DNA of 64,000 bases from Luzula sylvatica (GCA_946800325.1 OX326957.1:61339070-61403069), one strand, 5' to 3'; shown: positions 46,839 to 59,086, counted from the stretch's first letter. Translations and numbers: made by a program. The notes: generated by a model not told the origin, from the sequence alone.

Positions 46839-49800
46839 ATGGGCAGCAGGAGATCTGGATATACCCTCCTTAGCCAGCTTCCTGACGATCCCGCTCAACT
46901 CAATCGTCCTTCAATTGGGGACCTGCAACTTCAGCGTCAATCTAGTTCGGGAAGCTTTGGAGAGAGCTCTGTATCTGGTGATTGTTATCCTCCTGCAACC
47001 ACATCCACGATTGCTCTTGACATTGAACCCATAGATTCGAAGGGAAAGGATGGGGATGCCTCAACTGTGTCTTTGTCAGGGTCCAAGAGCTGGGCTCAGC
47101 AGGCCGAGGAGGCTTACCAGCTCCAGCTGGCCCTCGCCCTTCGCCTCTGCTCGCAGGCTGCTTCGGCCACCAATCCTAATTTATTAGATGCTACTGATCA
47201 CATTGCTGGCTTGCAACACCTCGTTTCTGCCGAGACTACGTCCCGTTATTTTTGGGTACGTACTTATACTATTCCTTTTCCTTATACTAGTTGAATTTTC
47301 TTTAAAATATCTGCAATTTCAATTTCAATTTTCTTTTTTTTATCTCTTTTCAGGTGAACGGGTGTTTGTCATACCAGGACAAAATTCCAGACGGGTTCTA
47401 CATGATCCAAGGAATGGATCCGTTCATATGGACTTTATGCAACGACGTGCAAGAAGCGAATCGGATTCCTTCAATCGAATCGCTAAAACTGGTCCATCCC
47501 ACAGAGTCATCAATTGAAGTGACTCTGATCGATAAATCATGCGACCCTGATCTAAGACAGCTCCAAAACACAGTCATGGACTCGTGCAGTTCTGCTATGA
47601 CGCCTCAAAACATAATCCACCAAATAGCCAATATAGTATGCTCTCGCATGGGGTGAGTTTCTATAAATTTGCCTTCTTTATAGTCTCTAATACAAGAACG
47701 ATATTAATAGTGGTGAAATTGAAGTGGAACAGTATCAAATGAAGAGCAAGAGTTGGTGCATAGGTGGAAGGAGTTGAGTGAGTTCATGAAGATTACATGT
47801 GGCTCAGTCCTGTTTCCAATTGGCAAATTATCAGTTGGGTTGTGTAGACATCGTGCCTTGCTCTTCAAGACATTGGCCGACTCGATAAACGTGCCGTGTA
47901 GGGTTGTAAGAGGCTGTAAATACTGTACGAGCGATAGTGCCACGTCGTGTCTCGTGCGTTTCGGGATGGAAAGAGAGTATGTGGTCGATTTGATCGGCAA
48001 TGCTGGCTTGTTGGTCGAACCTGATTCGGTTTACAACGGACTCGCTTCGATATCCATCTCGTCTCCTCTTCATCTTCCCAATTATAGATCGATAGAGTTT
48101 GCTCATGATTTCAAATCTTTGGCCAAACAATATTTCCTCGATTGCCAGTCCCTTAATGTCATGTTCGAGGAAGCTTCTAATTCTGCTGGTACAAGCAAGT
48201 TCATTATTCGATTGATAATATTTGTTGAAAATTTAATTTGTAAGTTTCTGTAGGAGCGGCGGTGGAAATAGATGATGCGATAGGTTCGTCCGTGGACCCA
48301 CAAAGTGATGTGGAACCCACTCATTCTCATATGCATAAAGCATATAATAATCCCACAAATTTTAATCCAAATCAAGTGGCCTCAATGCAAGCTAGCATAT
48401 TCAAGACTAATGATAAAAGTATAATTGATATGAGTATTCGTGAGGAACCTAAATATGCTGTGGACGATTTAACCATACCTTGGAATGAGCTTGTTATAAA
48501 AGAGAAAATCGGGGCAGGTACGTAACATAGTTTTTTAACTTTAGTTAGTTATTGATTTATAAGATAATGAATTTTGTAGGTTCGTTTGGTACTGTCCATC
48601 GTGCTGATTGGCATGGCTCTGTAAGTATCCGATCACCTCATTAGTTCTCGAACAAGTATGTTCGTTTGTTATTATGCATTAATTTTATAATATGGTATGG
48701 GCAGGATGTTGCCGTCAAGATATTAATGGAGCAAGATTTACACTCGGAGCGGCTTAGGGAATTCCTAAGAGAGGTATATTATATTATAGTTTGTTGCCAT
48801 TTGTACGTATTTTTATTGTATGTAATTGCAAATTTGCAATTGGTAGGTGGCAATAATGAAAAGTTTGAGGCATCCGAATATAGTTCTTTTGATGGGTGCT
48901 GTTACACAACCACCTAACCTATCTATTGTCACTGAGTATCTTTCCAGGTCAGTTATATTTTTCTTATTTTTGTCAATATTCTTTCATTTTTATCTGTGTT
49001 ATATAATGAGTATTGAATTTTACTGTTTGCATTTACAGAGGGAGCTTGTATAGACTACTGCACAAGCAAGGAGCGAAAGAAAGTCTAGACCTAAAGAGAC
49101 GTTTGCACATGGCTTTCGACGTGGTATGTTTTGACCAGTCTTCTTTTTAAAAAATGAAGAAATAAATCAATTAAAACAGATAGGTTGTATGTTTGATGTA
49201 CGTAGGCACAAGGAATGAATTATCTGCACAAGCGTAACCCTCCAATTGTACATCGCGATTTAAAATCACCCAATCTATTGGTTGACCGCAAGTACACCGT
49301 CAAAGTATGTGACTTCGGATTGTCGAGATTGAAGGCCAACACATTTCTGTCGTCTAAGACTGCAGCTGGCACCGTAAGCTTCCGTCAGCTCATTTTGTTT
49401 TTTTTTTGTTATCTTCATGGTAAGATATGTAGTTGTTGAATATAAATTTATTTTTTTGATAGCCGGAGTGGATGGCACCGGAAGTGTTGAGAGACGAGCC
49501 ATCGAATGAGAAATCGGATGTGTATAGTTTTGCGGTTATATTGTGGGAGTTGATGACCTTGCAACAGCCTTGGAGCAATCTCAATCCTGCTCAGGTGGTG
49601 GCTGCGGTTGGATTTAAAGGTAGAAGGCTCGAAATCCCTAGGGAGGTCGATACTAAAGTGGCCAACTTGATACAGTCTTGCTGGGCTAAGTATGTATTGT
49701 TTGATCAATTTCTTTTATTTATTTTATTTGTGTTGTGATATTGATTGATTTGATGATTAAAAATGTATGTGATGGTTTAGTGAGCCGTGGAGAAGGCCTT

Positions 49801-49877
49801 CTTTTGCTACCATTATGGAGACTCTAAAGCCACTCATCAAGAACTTGGTTTCTCATCTCTCTCATGAAGAGAGCTAG
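46839..49877 (+). CDS. CTR1: CTR1 ethylene-signalling Raf-like kinase, 11 exons
   Basis: Exons 46839-47255, 47354-47652, 47725-48188, 48254-48517, 48580-48620, 48705-48773, 48847-48947, 49039-49123, 49206-49373, 49463-49689 and 49781-49877 join in frame to 743 residues. The N-terminus has the CTR1 signature ([23 protein letters not shown]) and the regulatory EDR1/CTR1 domain ([48 protein letters not shown]). The kinase domain (about 473-735) has GAGSFGTV, Lys 500, HRDLKSPN (Asp 598), DFG (Asp 616) and APE (641-643). The long Gly-rich N-terminal insertions of Arabidopsis CTR1 are absent. CTR1 sits with ethylene receptors at the endoplasmic reticulum and, without ethylene, phosphorylates EIN2 to silence the pathway. 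SFAVILWEL has Ala where Gly is usual (subdomain IX). Other catalytic residues are intact and I see no break. An upstream non-coding exon is possible. Confidence 0.95.
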
Positions 49878-50166
49878 TTAGTTAAGCTAATATTGTATAC
49901 TAATATTTATCATTTTACCATTATAATTATTGGTATTATCGTTAGTGTTATTATTAGGCACAAGCATCTTTGCGGAGTTGACATTCATATATATAATCTG
50001 AGGACTCTTTTGACTATGTACACGTGTACATTCTGGTTTTTCCGGGACATTCGTTGTATAATTTATGACCATTATATTATAAAGAGTAAGTTCACAAAAT
50101 TACCATTTCTGAGCCGTGTTAGTTGTAGTGATGTTTTTTTATTTGGACTTGGGGTATTATCATTTA
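49878..50166. other. CTR1 3'UTR and flank
   Basis: AT-rich sequence directly after the stop codon. No gene seen. Confidence 0.5.
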
Positions 50167-50197
50167 TTAGGATAATACTCGTGCTACGTTGTGAGTA
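50167..50197 (-). mobile_element. Helitron 3' terminus (minus strand)
   Basis: On the minus strand a TACTC...GAGTA hairpin (50176-50197) is followed by CTAA and a T, a degenerate CTRR end. The sequence continuing to the right resembles that right of 51907, so two related copies are present. Confidence 0.5.
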
Positions 50198-50360
50198 TGG
50201 TGATTACGTTTTCTTATTTTAATATGTAGTTATTCTTTACGATAATAAATATAACACCATCTCAAAATAAAATTATACCAGATTTTTGTAAATCGTGACA
50301 AAAATATTATATTATTGTTATTATAACAGTTCAGCACAATATATATATGCAGGCGTTGCA

Positions 50361-50526
50361 TATCATTAATTTTATATTACTAACAAGTTCTATTTCACAC
50401 AAAAATATATGTAAAATTGTATTTGATATCACATTCAAATATTTATCATTAATTTTATATTACTAACAAGTTCCATTTCACACAAAATTATATGTAAAAT
50501 TGTATTTGATATCACATTCAAATATT
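50361..50526. repeat. 83-bp tandem duplication
   Basis: Units 50361-50443 and 50444-50526 differ at only a few bases. They lie within the probable Helitron body. Confidence 0.9.
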
Positions 50527-50672
50527 TAGAAACGTAACCAATTTATTATTTATTAATTTATATTGAATAAAAGAAAATGAATAAGGATATTTTTGTCCAA
50601 TTTTCTTTTGATGGAATGCTAAAGTTAACACAAGTACGGAATTTTTGAAAAATTGTGTGTGTGTGTGGTGGT

Positions 50673-50696
50673 GGGGGTGGGGTGGGTGGGGTGGGG
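50673..50696 (+). other. G-quadruplex-forming G-run cluster
   Basis: Five runs of 3-5 G separated by single T bases, next to a GT microsatellite. The hAT element at 50701 inserted at its right edge. Confidence 0.75.
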
Positions 50697-50700
50697 TGTG

Positions 50701-51288
50701 TAGGGGTGTCAACGGTTCGGATCCGGTTCGGATAGTGGTCATACCAGATCCATATCCATATTGTCGGATCCGGATATGGTTCGGATAATAAACGGATACG
50801 GATACGGTTCGGATATTGTCGGATACGGATACGGATATGGTTCTGTTTCGGATATTATGTTATCATAACGTAACTTACTTTTTAGCTATAAATATATATA
50901 ATTTGTGACATGAGCGATAAATATGATTATATTTAAACATAATTTTACGATTGTGAGTTAAATCATTTACAAATCATTAATTTGTATATGATTTTTCAAC
51001 TAATATCAAATATAATACATAAAAATAATATATAATATGAGTATCCGGATCCGATTTCGGATACTCGAATCTAGTTTCGAGTATCCGGATCCTAAATATA
51101 CCCGGATCCGGAACACGGATCCGGTTCCCGCACCAAAACCGAATATCGAATCCGGTTCCGGATCTTAAAATTAGCAACCAGATCCATATCCGGATCCACT
51201 CGGATTCGGATATTTTTTTCGAATCCGGATATATTTTCGGATACGGTTCGGGTCGGTTCGGGCAATATCCACACCATTGACACCGCTA
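50701..51288 (-). mobile_element. Non-autonomous hAT element (588 bp), copy 2, inverted
   Basis: Starts TAGGGGTGTCAACGG and ends with the complement of TAGCGGTGTCAATGG. Its sequence is the reverse complement of 41796-42394 with few differences. The flanking octamers GGGGTGTG and GGTGTGTG match at 7 of 8 bases. Confidence 0.85.
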
Positions 51289-51413
51289 GGTGTGTGTGTT
51301 TTGACAAATCCAACAAAAAAATAGGGCATTTCAAGAATTCCCATTAAATTATCCCATATTGTTATTGAATTTCTTTTATTTGACCAACTTATGATATTGT
51401 GTTAAATTTTTAA

Positions 51414-51852
51414 GGGGGTTTTACATATTTATCCTTTTTTTAACTTGAAATTACATATTTACCTTTCCTTAAAATTAAAATATCATATTTACCCAAAAAT
51501 TAAAAACCATCAAAACTAACGATCAATGTTTAAAATTACTATTTTACCCTTCTAAAAACCCAAAATATCATATTTACCCTTTTAAAAAAAAAAATACCAT
51601 TTTTACCCTTTTAGATTTATGAATGGATAAATATGATTTTTAAAAGGGTAAATATGATATTTTGGGTTTTTGAAGGGTAAAATAGTGATTTTAAATGTTG
51701 ACCGTTAGTTTTAACGGAGAAATTGGATGGTTTTTAATTTTTGGGTAAATATGATATTTTAGATTTACGAAAGGGTAAATATAATATTTTACTTTTAAGA
51801 AGGGTAAATATGTAATTTCAAGTTAAAAAAAGGGTAAATATGTAAATCCCCC
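51414..51852. mobile_element. Mutator-like foldback element (439 bp)
   Basis: Two arms of about 200 bases are imperfect reverse complements (GGGGGTTTTACATATTTATC versus GGGGGATTTACATATTTACC at the ends). The arms meet near 51630. A perfect 9-bp target duplication AATTTTTAA lies at 51405-51413 and 51853-51861. Nine bases is the Mutator hallmark. No coding capacity. Confidence 0.85.
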
Positions 51853-51906
51853 AATTTTTAATGGTTGATTTGACAATCAAAGTTGTTAGTTATAACTCAA
51901 TATATA

Positions 51907-51932
51907 TTAGGATAATAGCCGCGATGCACGGC
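51907..51932 (-). mobile_element. Helitron 3' terminus (minus strand)
   Basis: A GCCG...CGGC hairpin (51918-51932) preceded on the plus strand by ATTAG, that is CTAA|T on the minus strand. The element body extends to the right by an unknown length. Confidence 0.5.
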
Positions 51933-52921
51933 GAGTAAGATAATTTTATTTTTCATTGTAATATGAATCTATTTGTTACGATGGTAAAGACAATAACATT
52001 TCAAAATAAAATTATATTCCAATATATTGAGGTCATTATTATCATACTTTATAACTCATATAAGTATGATTATTTTACGTTATGCTAGCAAATGCCTCAT
52101 TATACTTTTGCCAAATGTTAATACATGTATTAGCATCAGGATAAATTATATTTGAGATATAATACAATTTTACGAAAAATATATGACAATATTATTATAT
52201 CATTGTGATTCACAATATTTCAAGCAATCTTAAACCTAAAAGTAGCGAACGATACCACATATATGTACGATTTGCGTCTCATTATCTAATGTCATACATA
52301 AAAATAATTAATTTGTACATGATATTATATTAAATATTTACAATTGTCAACACAATTGTGTTGTACGGATGGTCCTAACGTCAACATAAAATGATTAAAA
52401 ACTAATATTTTTTTTAAACTAAACTATAGAATTAGAAATTAAATGTCACATGATATTTTTAAATTTACATATAACAATAAGAATAATATTATAGATATGT
52501 TTTATAAATATGAACTTATTTGTGTTAGGTAAATTTTTATCTTTTATTTGTTAATTTTTGAAAAAAAAATATATGTTTTATAAGTCTAAGAAGGTATTTG
52601 TGTTTGGTAAATTCGTATATTTCATTTTTATTCATTTTTGAAAAAATTAACACGAAACTTTTTTTGAATAAAAATACAATTATAACATATTTTGTATTAT
52701 GTACATTTTTTGTAATTGTAATTTTAAAAACACTAATAATTAGATTTACGCATTATTAATGTAATTATACTTACTTTTTTAATTGATTTTCGTACATAAT
52801 TGTCTTCCTAACTTGAACATATATAGAGAAAAAAAATATTGGAAATATGATAATATGGAACTCAAAATAAAATAAAATAAAGTTCACTTTAACCCTTAAA
52901 ATTATTGTCAAATTTTTAATA

Positions 52922-52966
<45 letters not shown>

Positions 52967-54028
52967 ACACACACACACAATTTTAATTTTGTTCTATCAA
53001 CCCCATGAACTGCAAAAAAATATAAATTATTATATAAGATATAAATCTAGTCCACTCATATAAAAAAAATAAACTTTACCTTAAAAGGTATACATGCATA
53101 AAAGTATATCATCCATATAAAAAGATATAACATGTATTTATTTAATAAAAGGATACAAAACAAAGATATATTATAAATGTAAGAAAAATATAACATGTAT
53201 TGTATTTTTTTTTAAACATATATCATACATCTAAAAGATATAAGATACGTCAAAAAATACATAACCCATACAAATATATCATACATCTGAATAAGATATA
53301 AAACTTCGATGAGAAACTATGTTCGTTTTGGAGTGCGTTAGAGTGCACGAAATTCGGTCAAAATTAAAAAATCGAACCGTCATGTATCGGTTTCTTATTG
53401 ATGATGTGTACGTGGAAGTGCACACCCACGCATGGAGTGCATAATTTTTGTTCTATTTTTCATTTATTTTAGTATAAATACTATATGATTAAACAAGAAT
53501 GATTTAAAGGCACTTTTGAAATAAATATTAAAAGAAGCTTGCACATTATATTTCACGTTTTTTATACTCTTAATTTTATTATATTCATTTATTAACTTTC
53601 TGATATTACTATTTTCTTGTAGGGCCCGGATCTTGCGCAAAAGATTTTGGACAAGAATCCATCCAAAATCCTTCATAATTATCATATTTTAATATGATTT
53701 TAACTGATTCTTTTATCATAATTTAAAAACACATGATAAAATTACATAAATTATCTGCTTTTAAAAAAAATTACAATTTAATATGATTTTTATTAATATT
53801 AATATTTTTTATAATTTTAAAATAATATAAGGAGTTTAAATGTTAATTTGTATTATATGAATTTTTAATGGTCGATAAAAAAATAGTATGAATTTATGAG
53901 AAGAAAAAAAACATATGGACTTGAAAATGTTTTTGAATAGATCCTTGTCCAACATCTATTGAGCAAGACCCGTTTACCTAGAATTTAAAATATCATGCAT
54001 ATACAATAATAATAGTACGGAGGATTAT
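51933..54028. other. AT-rich intergenic DNA
   Basis: Contains part of a Helitron body, the C/CA tract at 52923 and many short AT-rich frames without domains. No gene seen. Confidence 0.5.
52923..52979. repeat. (C)30(AC)13 compound tract
   Basis: Thirty C followed by an AC run. The run length may be inaccurate because of sequencing slippage. Confidence 0.9.
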
Positions 54029-54510
54029 GGGTGTTCAAACAGTTTGGTTTATTCGGATACCGAACCGAGCCGGTGAATTCGATTTATTTGATTCGCTTCG
54101 GTTCAAAAAATAACATTGTTCGATTTATTTGGTTCGGATCGATTTTAAAGTTTTCAAAATCGATTAAATCGAACTAACCGAATAACATTATATTTTTCAT
54201 ATGTTTTGATATGTTAATGCCAAAATATAAAAAAAATGATATAATATGTTTATAAATCATATAATCATATTTTATAATATGTATTTATATTTGTTGATAA
54301 AAATTTTATTTTAAAATTATAGTGTTTTTTATTCGATTCACCGAATAAATCGAATACTAATTCGGTTTATTCGCACTGTTTTTAATTAGTTCAAAATTAA
54401 ACAGTTTTGATCGAATTGAATTTAATTTGATTCGATCTTATTCAATTCAATTTATCTTTATTCAATTCGATTCGAACAAACCGACCAACGAACCGACTAA
54501 ACGAACACTC
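54029..54510. mobile_element. Degenerate hAT-like element with GGGTGTTC ends
   Basis: Left GGGTGTTCAAACAG and right (complement) GAGTGTTCGTTTAGTCGG, with subterminal TTCGGTTTATTCG motifs in both orientations. No target duplication visible. Confidence 0.5.
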
Positions 54511-54975
54511 AACCGATTCTAAATATAAAAAATTCACTATCATACACAGTGCACACCCATAAAAATCCTGGACTATCCTGTACAATAAATTGACCAAAGA
54601 AGCCCCGAGATATGACCCTATGTCAAATCAAAATCCATAATCTATTGCCACCACCGCCATAACACAAAAATATCTACTTCCTTAGCGCCTAAGACATGGC
54701 TATGGCCACAAAATATCTAGTCGACTCTTTTTGTCACTTCTAAGTTACCCGGGGCCCCCTTCCTTCAGCAGGAACCCCTGCGGCCCTGCCCAAGTAAAAC
54801 CATCAAAAAACGTGTGGATTTCCCATTGGATAATCATACGTGCACACAGCACACTCGTCCCCTCCAACACACAGCCACCGAGTTAAGTCGGTTGTCTCCC
54901 CCCTTCCACTTGTACTCTATAAATAAAATCCAAGTGATAATTGTCGCACCTCCCCCATTCCCCTCACTCCACTCC
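54511..54975. other. Heat-shock factor promoter region
   Basis: CCAAT-type ATTGG at about 54825, then the TATA box at 54918. No perfect nGAAnnTTCn heat-shock element seen. Confidence 0.45.
54918..54925 (+). promoter_or_regulatory. TATA box of the heat-shock factor gene
   Basis: TATAAATA 58 bases upstream of the ATG, giving a short leader of about 25-30 bases. Confidence 0.65.
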
Positions 54976-56776
54976 ATGGATTCGATCACGAACGAGAGAG
55001 TAACGGGAAGATTCGAGATGCAGCCAAGGCCGTTGGAGTGTCTGCACGAACCGCGAGTTCCTCCTTTTCTTTGCAAGACATTCGACATTGTTGATGATCC
55101 TTTGTTGGATGGTGTTATCTCTTGGGCGCCGGCTGGCAATAGTTTTGTTGTTTGGAATCCGCCCCAATTTGAGAGGACTATTCTACCCACCCATTTCAAG
55201 CATGCCAATTTCTCCAGTTTTGTTCGCCAGCTCAATACTTATGTCGGTATCTCCTCTCTTTTTTTATTATTCTTCCCCTTAATTTTTCGTTATTTTGTTG
55301 TAAATCATGCGACGTTTGTAATCAATTTATTGTCCTCTATTCGAGTTCAGTCATGTGTGTATGTATGTTGTAAAATACTCTTTACTCAACAGAGTTTGTA
55401 AATATATTGTACAGTTTTTTCGTTTCTTTTTTTTTTTTGGGGGGGGGGGGGTCTTTGGGAGTGTCTTGATGGAATTGTAAGTGATTAGTTCCCAGAAGAA
55501 AGATTAGTAATACTCCACCCAAAGAATCGACCTCTGATTGCGCATTTGCTCGGAGTAAAATCTTGTGATGTAAGGTAAATTAGTTATCTGCTCATACCTT
55601 CTATATTTATTTATGCAATAATTCAGGTTTATTTCATTATTTTTCCTGAACTGGTACGTTCAATCTAATTCCTTATTTCTCAGTTGATCCTGATGGGGAA
55701 ATATTAGTGTTGCTATGCAGTATGAGATCGCAAGTATGCGTGCATACGAGCAACCATAATGGGTGGAGAAAGTAAAGAACTTAAGTTGTTTAGGAAATAG
55801 GAAGTACTCCTAGTCGCTCCTTATTGTCTTTCAAAAATACAAAAATCATTTTAATTTCGAGTTACCGAGTCTTACCTAAATTTTATCCTGGAAATATAGA
55901 TCGTTGTGGACAAATCATTTCAAGCAGTCATGTCGAAATTACTCGACTATAAGGACCCAATTATCAATTTATTACGATTCAATGTCTCTTTTGTTTGTAG
56001 TTAGATAAATGTGGTTTTACTGTTCTCGAATAATCTATTTGCGTTTATTTCGACAGGGGTTTCGTAAAACCAATACAGACAGGTGGGAGTTTGCAAACGA
56101 AGATTTCTTGCGAGGAAGCAAGCACTTGCTGAAGAACATCAATAGACGCCGCTCTCAAGGCGGTCCTCACTTCGACTGCACTTCCCTCGAAATTATAAAG
56201 CCACCGCCAAATGTGGAAGCAGAAGTGCAGAATCTAAAAAGAGAGAAGAACATGCTACTCCAAGAAGTTTCCATGTTGCGGCAAGAGAACTCAATCACGC
56301 TCCAACAAATGAATTCACTCAACCAGAAGATCGAATCCGCGGACCAAAGGCAGAAACAGTTGGTTTCCTTCTTGGCGAAGATTATTCAGAATCCTGCTTT
56401 CACCGCACGGATCGAAACTCACCAACAACAGAGAATGAGAAGGAAATTCCTCACGCATCAACAATCTGATTTGGGTCAATCGAGCTCGCCAAAACAGGAG
56501 CAGAACCAATGTGAAGATAAAGAATTGAAGATCGATATGCCGGTAAAAATAGAAGAACCATTTTATCGTGAGATGGAATTGCGTGCAAGTACAAGTACAC
56601 GTAGTTTGAAGGGAAAGGATGCGGTGCAAGTGCAGAATGATGCGTTTTACATGATATCAGATCAACCTTGGAGTTGTACAGGTGATGATCTGACTCAGGT
56701 GGATTTAATCGATCCGGCTTGGGATTTGGATTTGCATTTGGATACTTTCGAGGATTTGGAGCTCTTCAATATTTGA
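54976..56776 (+). CDS. Class A heat-shock transcription factor (HsfA3-like), 2 exons
   Basis: Exons 54976-55242 and 56057-56776 give 328 residues. The single intron splits the DNA-binding domain at the position conserved in plant Hsf genes, right after [11 protein letters not shown]. The donor is GTCGGT, a weak but legal GT site. The DNA-binding domain (about 28-122) includes [24 protein letters not shown] and [14 protein letters not shown]. The HR-A/B coiled coil (about 152-207) has the class A spacing and ends [17 protein letters not shown], closest in style to HsfA3. A basic NLS candidate is RMRRKF. The acidic C-terminus with two Trp ([19 protein letters not shown]) is the AHA-type activation region. 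The protein acts in the nucleus as a trimer on heat-shock elements. It looks intact. Subclass A3 versus A2 is not certain. Confidence 0.92.
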
Positions 56777-58090
56777 TCATGAATACTGAATTCCGAATCC
56801 CGTAATGGATGGAATTGAAATATTTAGGCATGGTTTTAGTTTAAATAGTTTTGGTTTGGTGTTTGGATATATATATTTTTCAATTTTGTTTGATATTTTT
56901 TGGATTGTTATCGGACTCTTTATTGGGTTGTTTTTAGTTTTTTTTTTTTTTTGAAGTAGTAGCGAAACCAGATTGCTTCTTGGAAGTTTTTTTAAATTTG
57001 TTCTCTGATTGTTAATGGTCTCGTAACTCATTTGATTGAATGTTAACACAATAAAATTATATGTTATAGAAATTATGAGTTCGAGTCTCATCAACATCAT
57101 ATAAAAAAAATAGGTACCAGTAGCGATAAACGATTTCTTGTTGGGTATCATTTAAAAAAAAAACTTGTTCTCTGATAATATTTGTATACTTGAGGAAACA
57201 AATTTGGATTGAGAGTGAATATTGGCAAATCTTATAGACACAAAGCATTAAAATTATAAAATGTTAGTTTCTTTTTGTGATTTATCTGTTTATCATACTT
57301 GGTTGAATTGTCATACGGGCCCGATCTCAAGAGTAGGCCCTGTAAGGCTGGTTGGTGCCTTGGATCTTAAAATTTAACCAGGCCCTGAGCCAAGGCATAT
57401 TCTAGAGATATTAATGGGATGTGAAAAAATTATGAATGAAACATAATAGAAGTTGTGTTGCTCAGCTTCGTAGATATGACGATACGTAATCGAATACGAC
57501 GATACGATATTTTTACATATGATTTAAAATACGGTACGGATACGGCGATACATGTAAAATCGGTTTTTTTGAAATATTCGCGCAACATAGATTAGAAGGT
57601 TACGAGACTATTAAAAAAAACGGAGGCTCTGGCTCGTTTTTGGTTATCTAATATCTATGAATGATCAGGGCATTTTTCTTGACTTGAACGGCCTACACAA
57701 GTAAAATAAATATATTAAGTTCCTTTTTGAAATTACATAACTTAAATTTATCAGTAGAATTAATAAAAAAAAAATGGATAATTTAATATTTTTATTCTTT
57801 GATTTATGTTTTCATCCCATAATCTTGCAGAAAAAGAAAAAAAAAACTATATATTTGTCAGTCAGATTCATACGAAATATAAGTTGAAGTGTTTGGGTTT
57901 GGGTTGAGATATTTTAAGATTTATGTGGTACTGGTATGACTTGCATTTTATGGTAAAAGAAATACCAATTCTGTAATATGCTAGCAAAATTAATGATTTT
58001 GTAAATTATACTATAGTAGATAAAAAATATCCAAATGCAAGAAAACATGACTTTTTATTTTTCTAATTTTTTGTTTTATTATTTGTGTAG
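56777..58090. other. Heat-shock factor 3'UTR and unassigned intergenic DNA
   Basis: At 57480-57600 TACGACGATACG motifs ending GCGCAACATAG suggest another scrap of the 59.1 kb MITE family. No gene seen. Confidence 0.45.
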
Positions 58091-58098
58091 TCAATGAT

Positions 58099-58315
58099 GT
58101 AACGAGTGACAATAATGATCAGGATTTAGTGTTTCATAACTTTTGTATTTAATCATGTAACGAGTCACAATAATGTCAAGTGAACCACATGACATGTGTC
58201 ATTCTTATTTTATGTTTTATTATTTTTGTTGTTAATCGTGTAACGAGTCACAATAATGAGTGAGATTCATTGTTGCATAATATTTGTAGTCAATCGTGTC
58301 ATGAGACACAATAAT
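58099..58315. repeat. Four dispersed 19-bp repeats GTAACGAGTCACAATAATG
   Basis: Near-identical units at 58099, 58157, 58240 and 58297, each preceded by an AATCxTGTAA-type context. Spacings 58, 83 and 57 bases. Non-coding. Confidence 0.7.
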
Positions 58316-59086
58316 AGACGAAGAAAATGAATGTACTAAGAATATCTAAATAAATTCATATTAGCACTATTTTAATATATAAATAAATTCATATTAATAC
58401 TTATTTCAATATATAAATAAATTGATAGCATATTTTAATATAATATTAATATCTAAGAATTTAATAATAATACTTATTTATATATATAAATAAATTAATA
58501 GTATAATTTTTACGTAATTCTAGAAAGGTATTGATGCTCCCATGAAATGGAAAATGAGAAAAAACAAATATTTCTATTTTATTATAAAAAAAAATTAAAT
58601 AATATTTTTCATTTTAAAATATTTACACGAAAATTAAGAAGTTAGTTCTATTTGGGAAAAAATAATTATTCTTATCCTTCGAATTATAGTGTATATATAA
58701 TATTGTCAGGTAAAATAAAATAATAATAGCATATGTATAGTATAACGAGTCATGTATATCATTATAAAATTTAGAACAAAATATGAACTGAAATATCTTG
58801 GTAATCTCACAAGTCACAACTATCAAAATAAAATCTATCACCTATAAAATTTAAAATACATGGCATGATAATTTCATAACAAAAATAGAAGATAATATAT
58901 TTTTTTTAATTTTCTAAAATACAAACTATGAAAGAAAAGTAATAATTCGCATCGTAGATTCTCTATTTTGTGTTCTCCCGAAGCGGAGCGATGGCACCTC
59001 CTAGTACTACTTTAAAAATATCTGGGAAATCATTGGTGGAACATGACCCATGTTAACATATATTTTGTTAAATCAATACGAGTAGA
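58316..59086. other. AT-rich intergenic DNA
   Basis: Includes repeated TATAAATAAATTCATATTA strings (58375-58440). No gene seen. Confidence 0.5.

Noticed and set aside
47831..48375. Minus-strand frames inside CTR1
   Set aside because: Antisense shadows of CTR1 exons 3 and 4; no independent domain.
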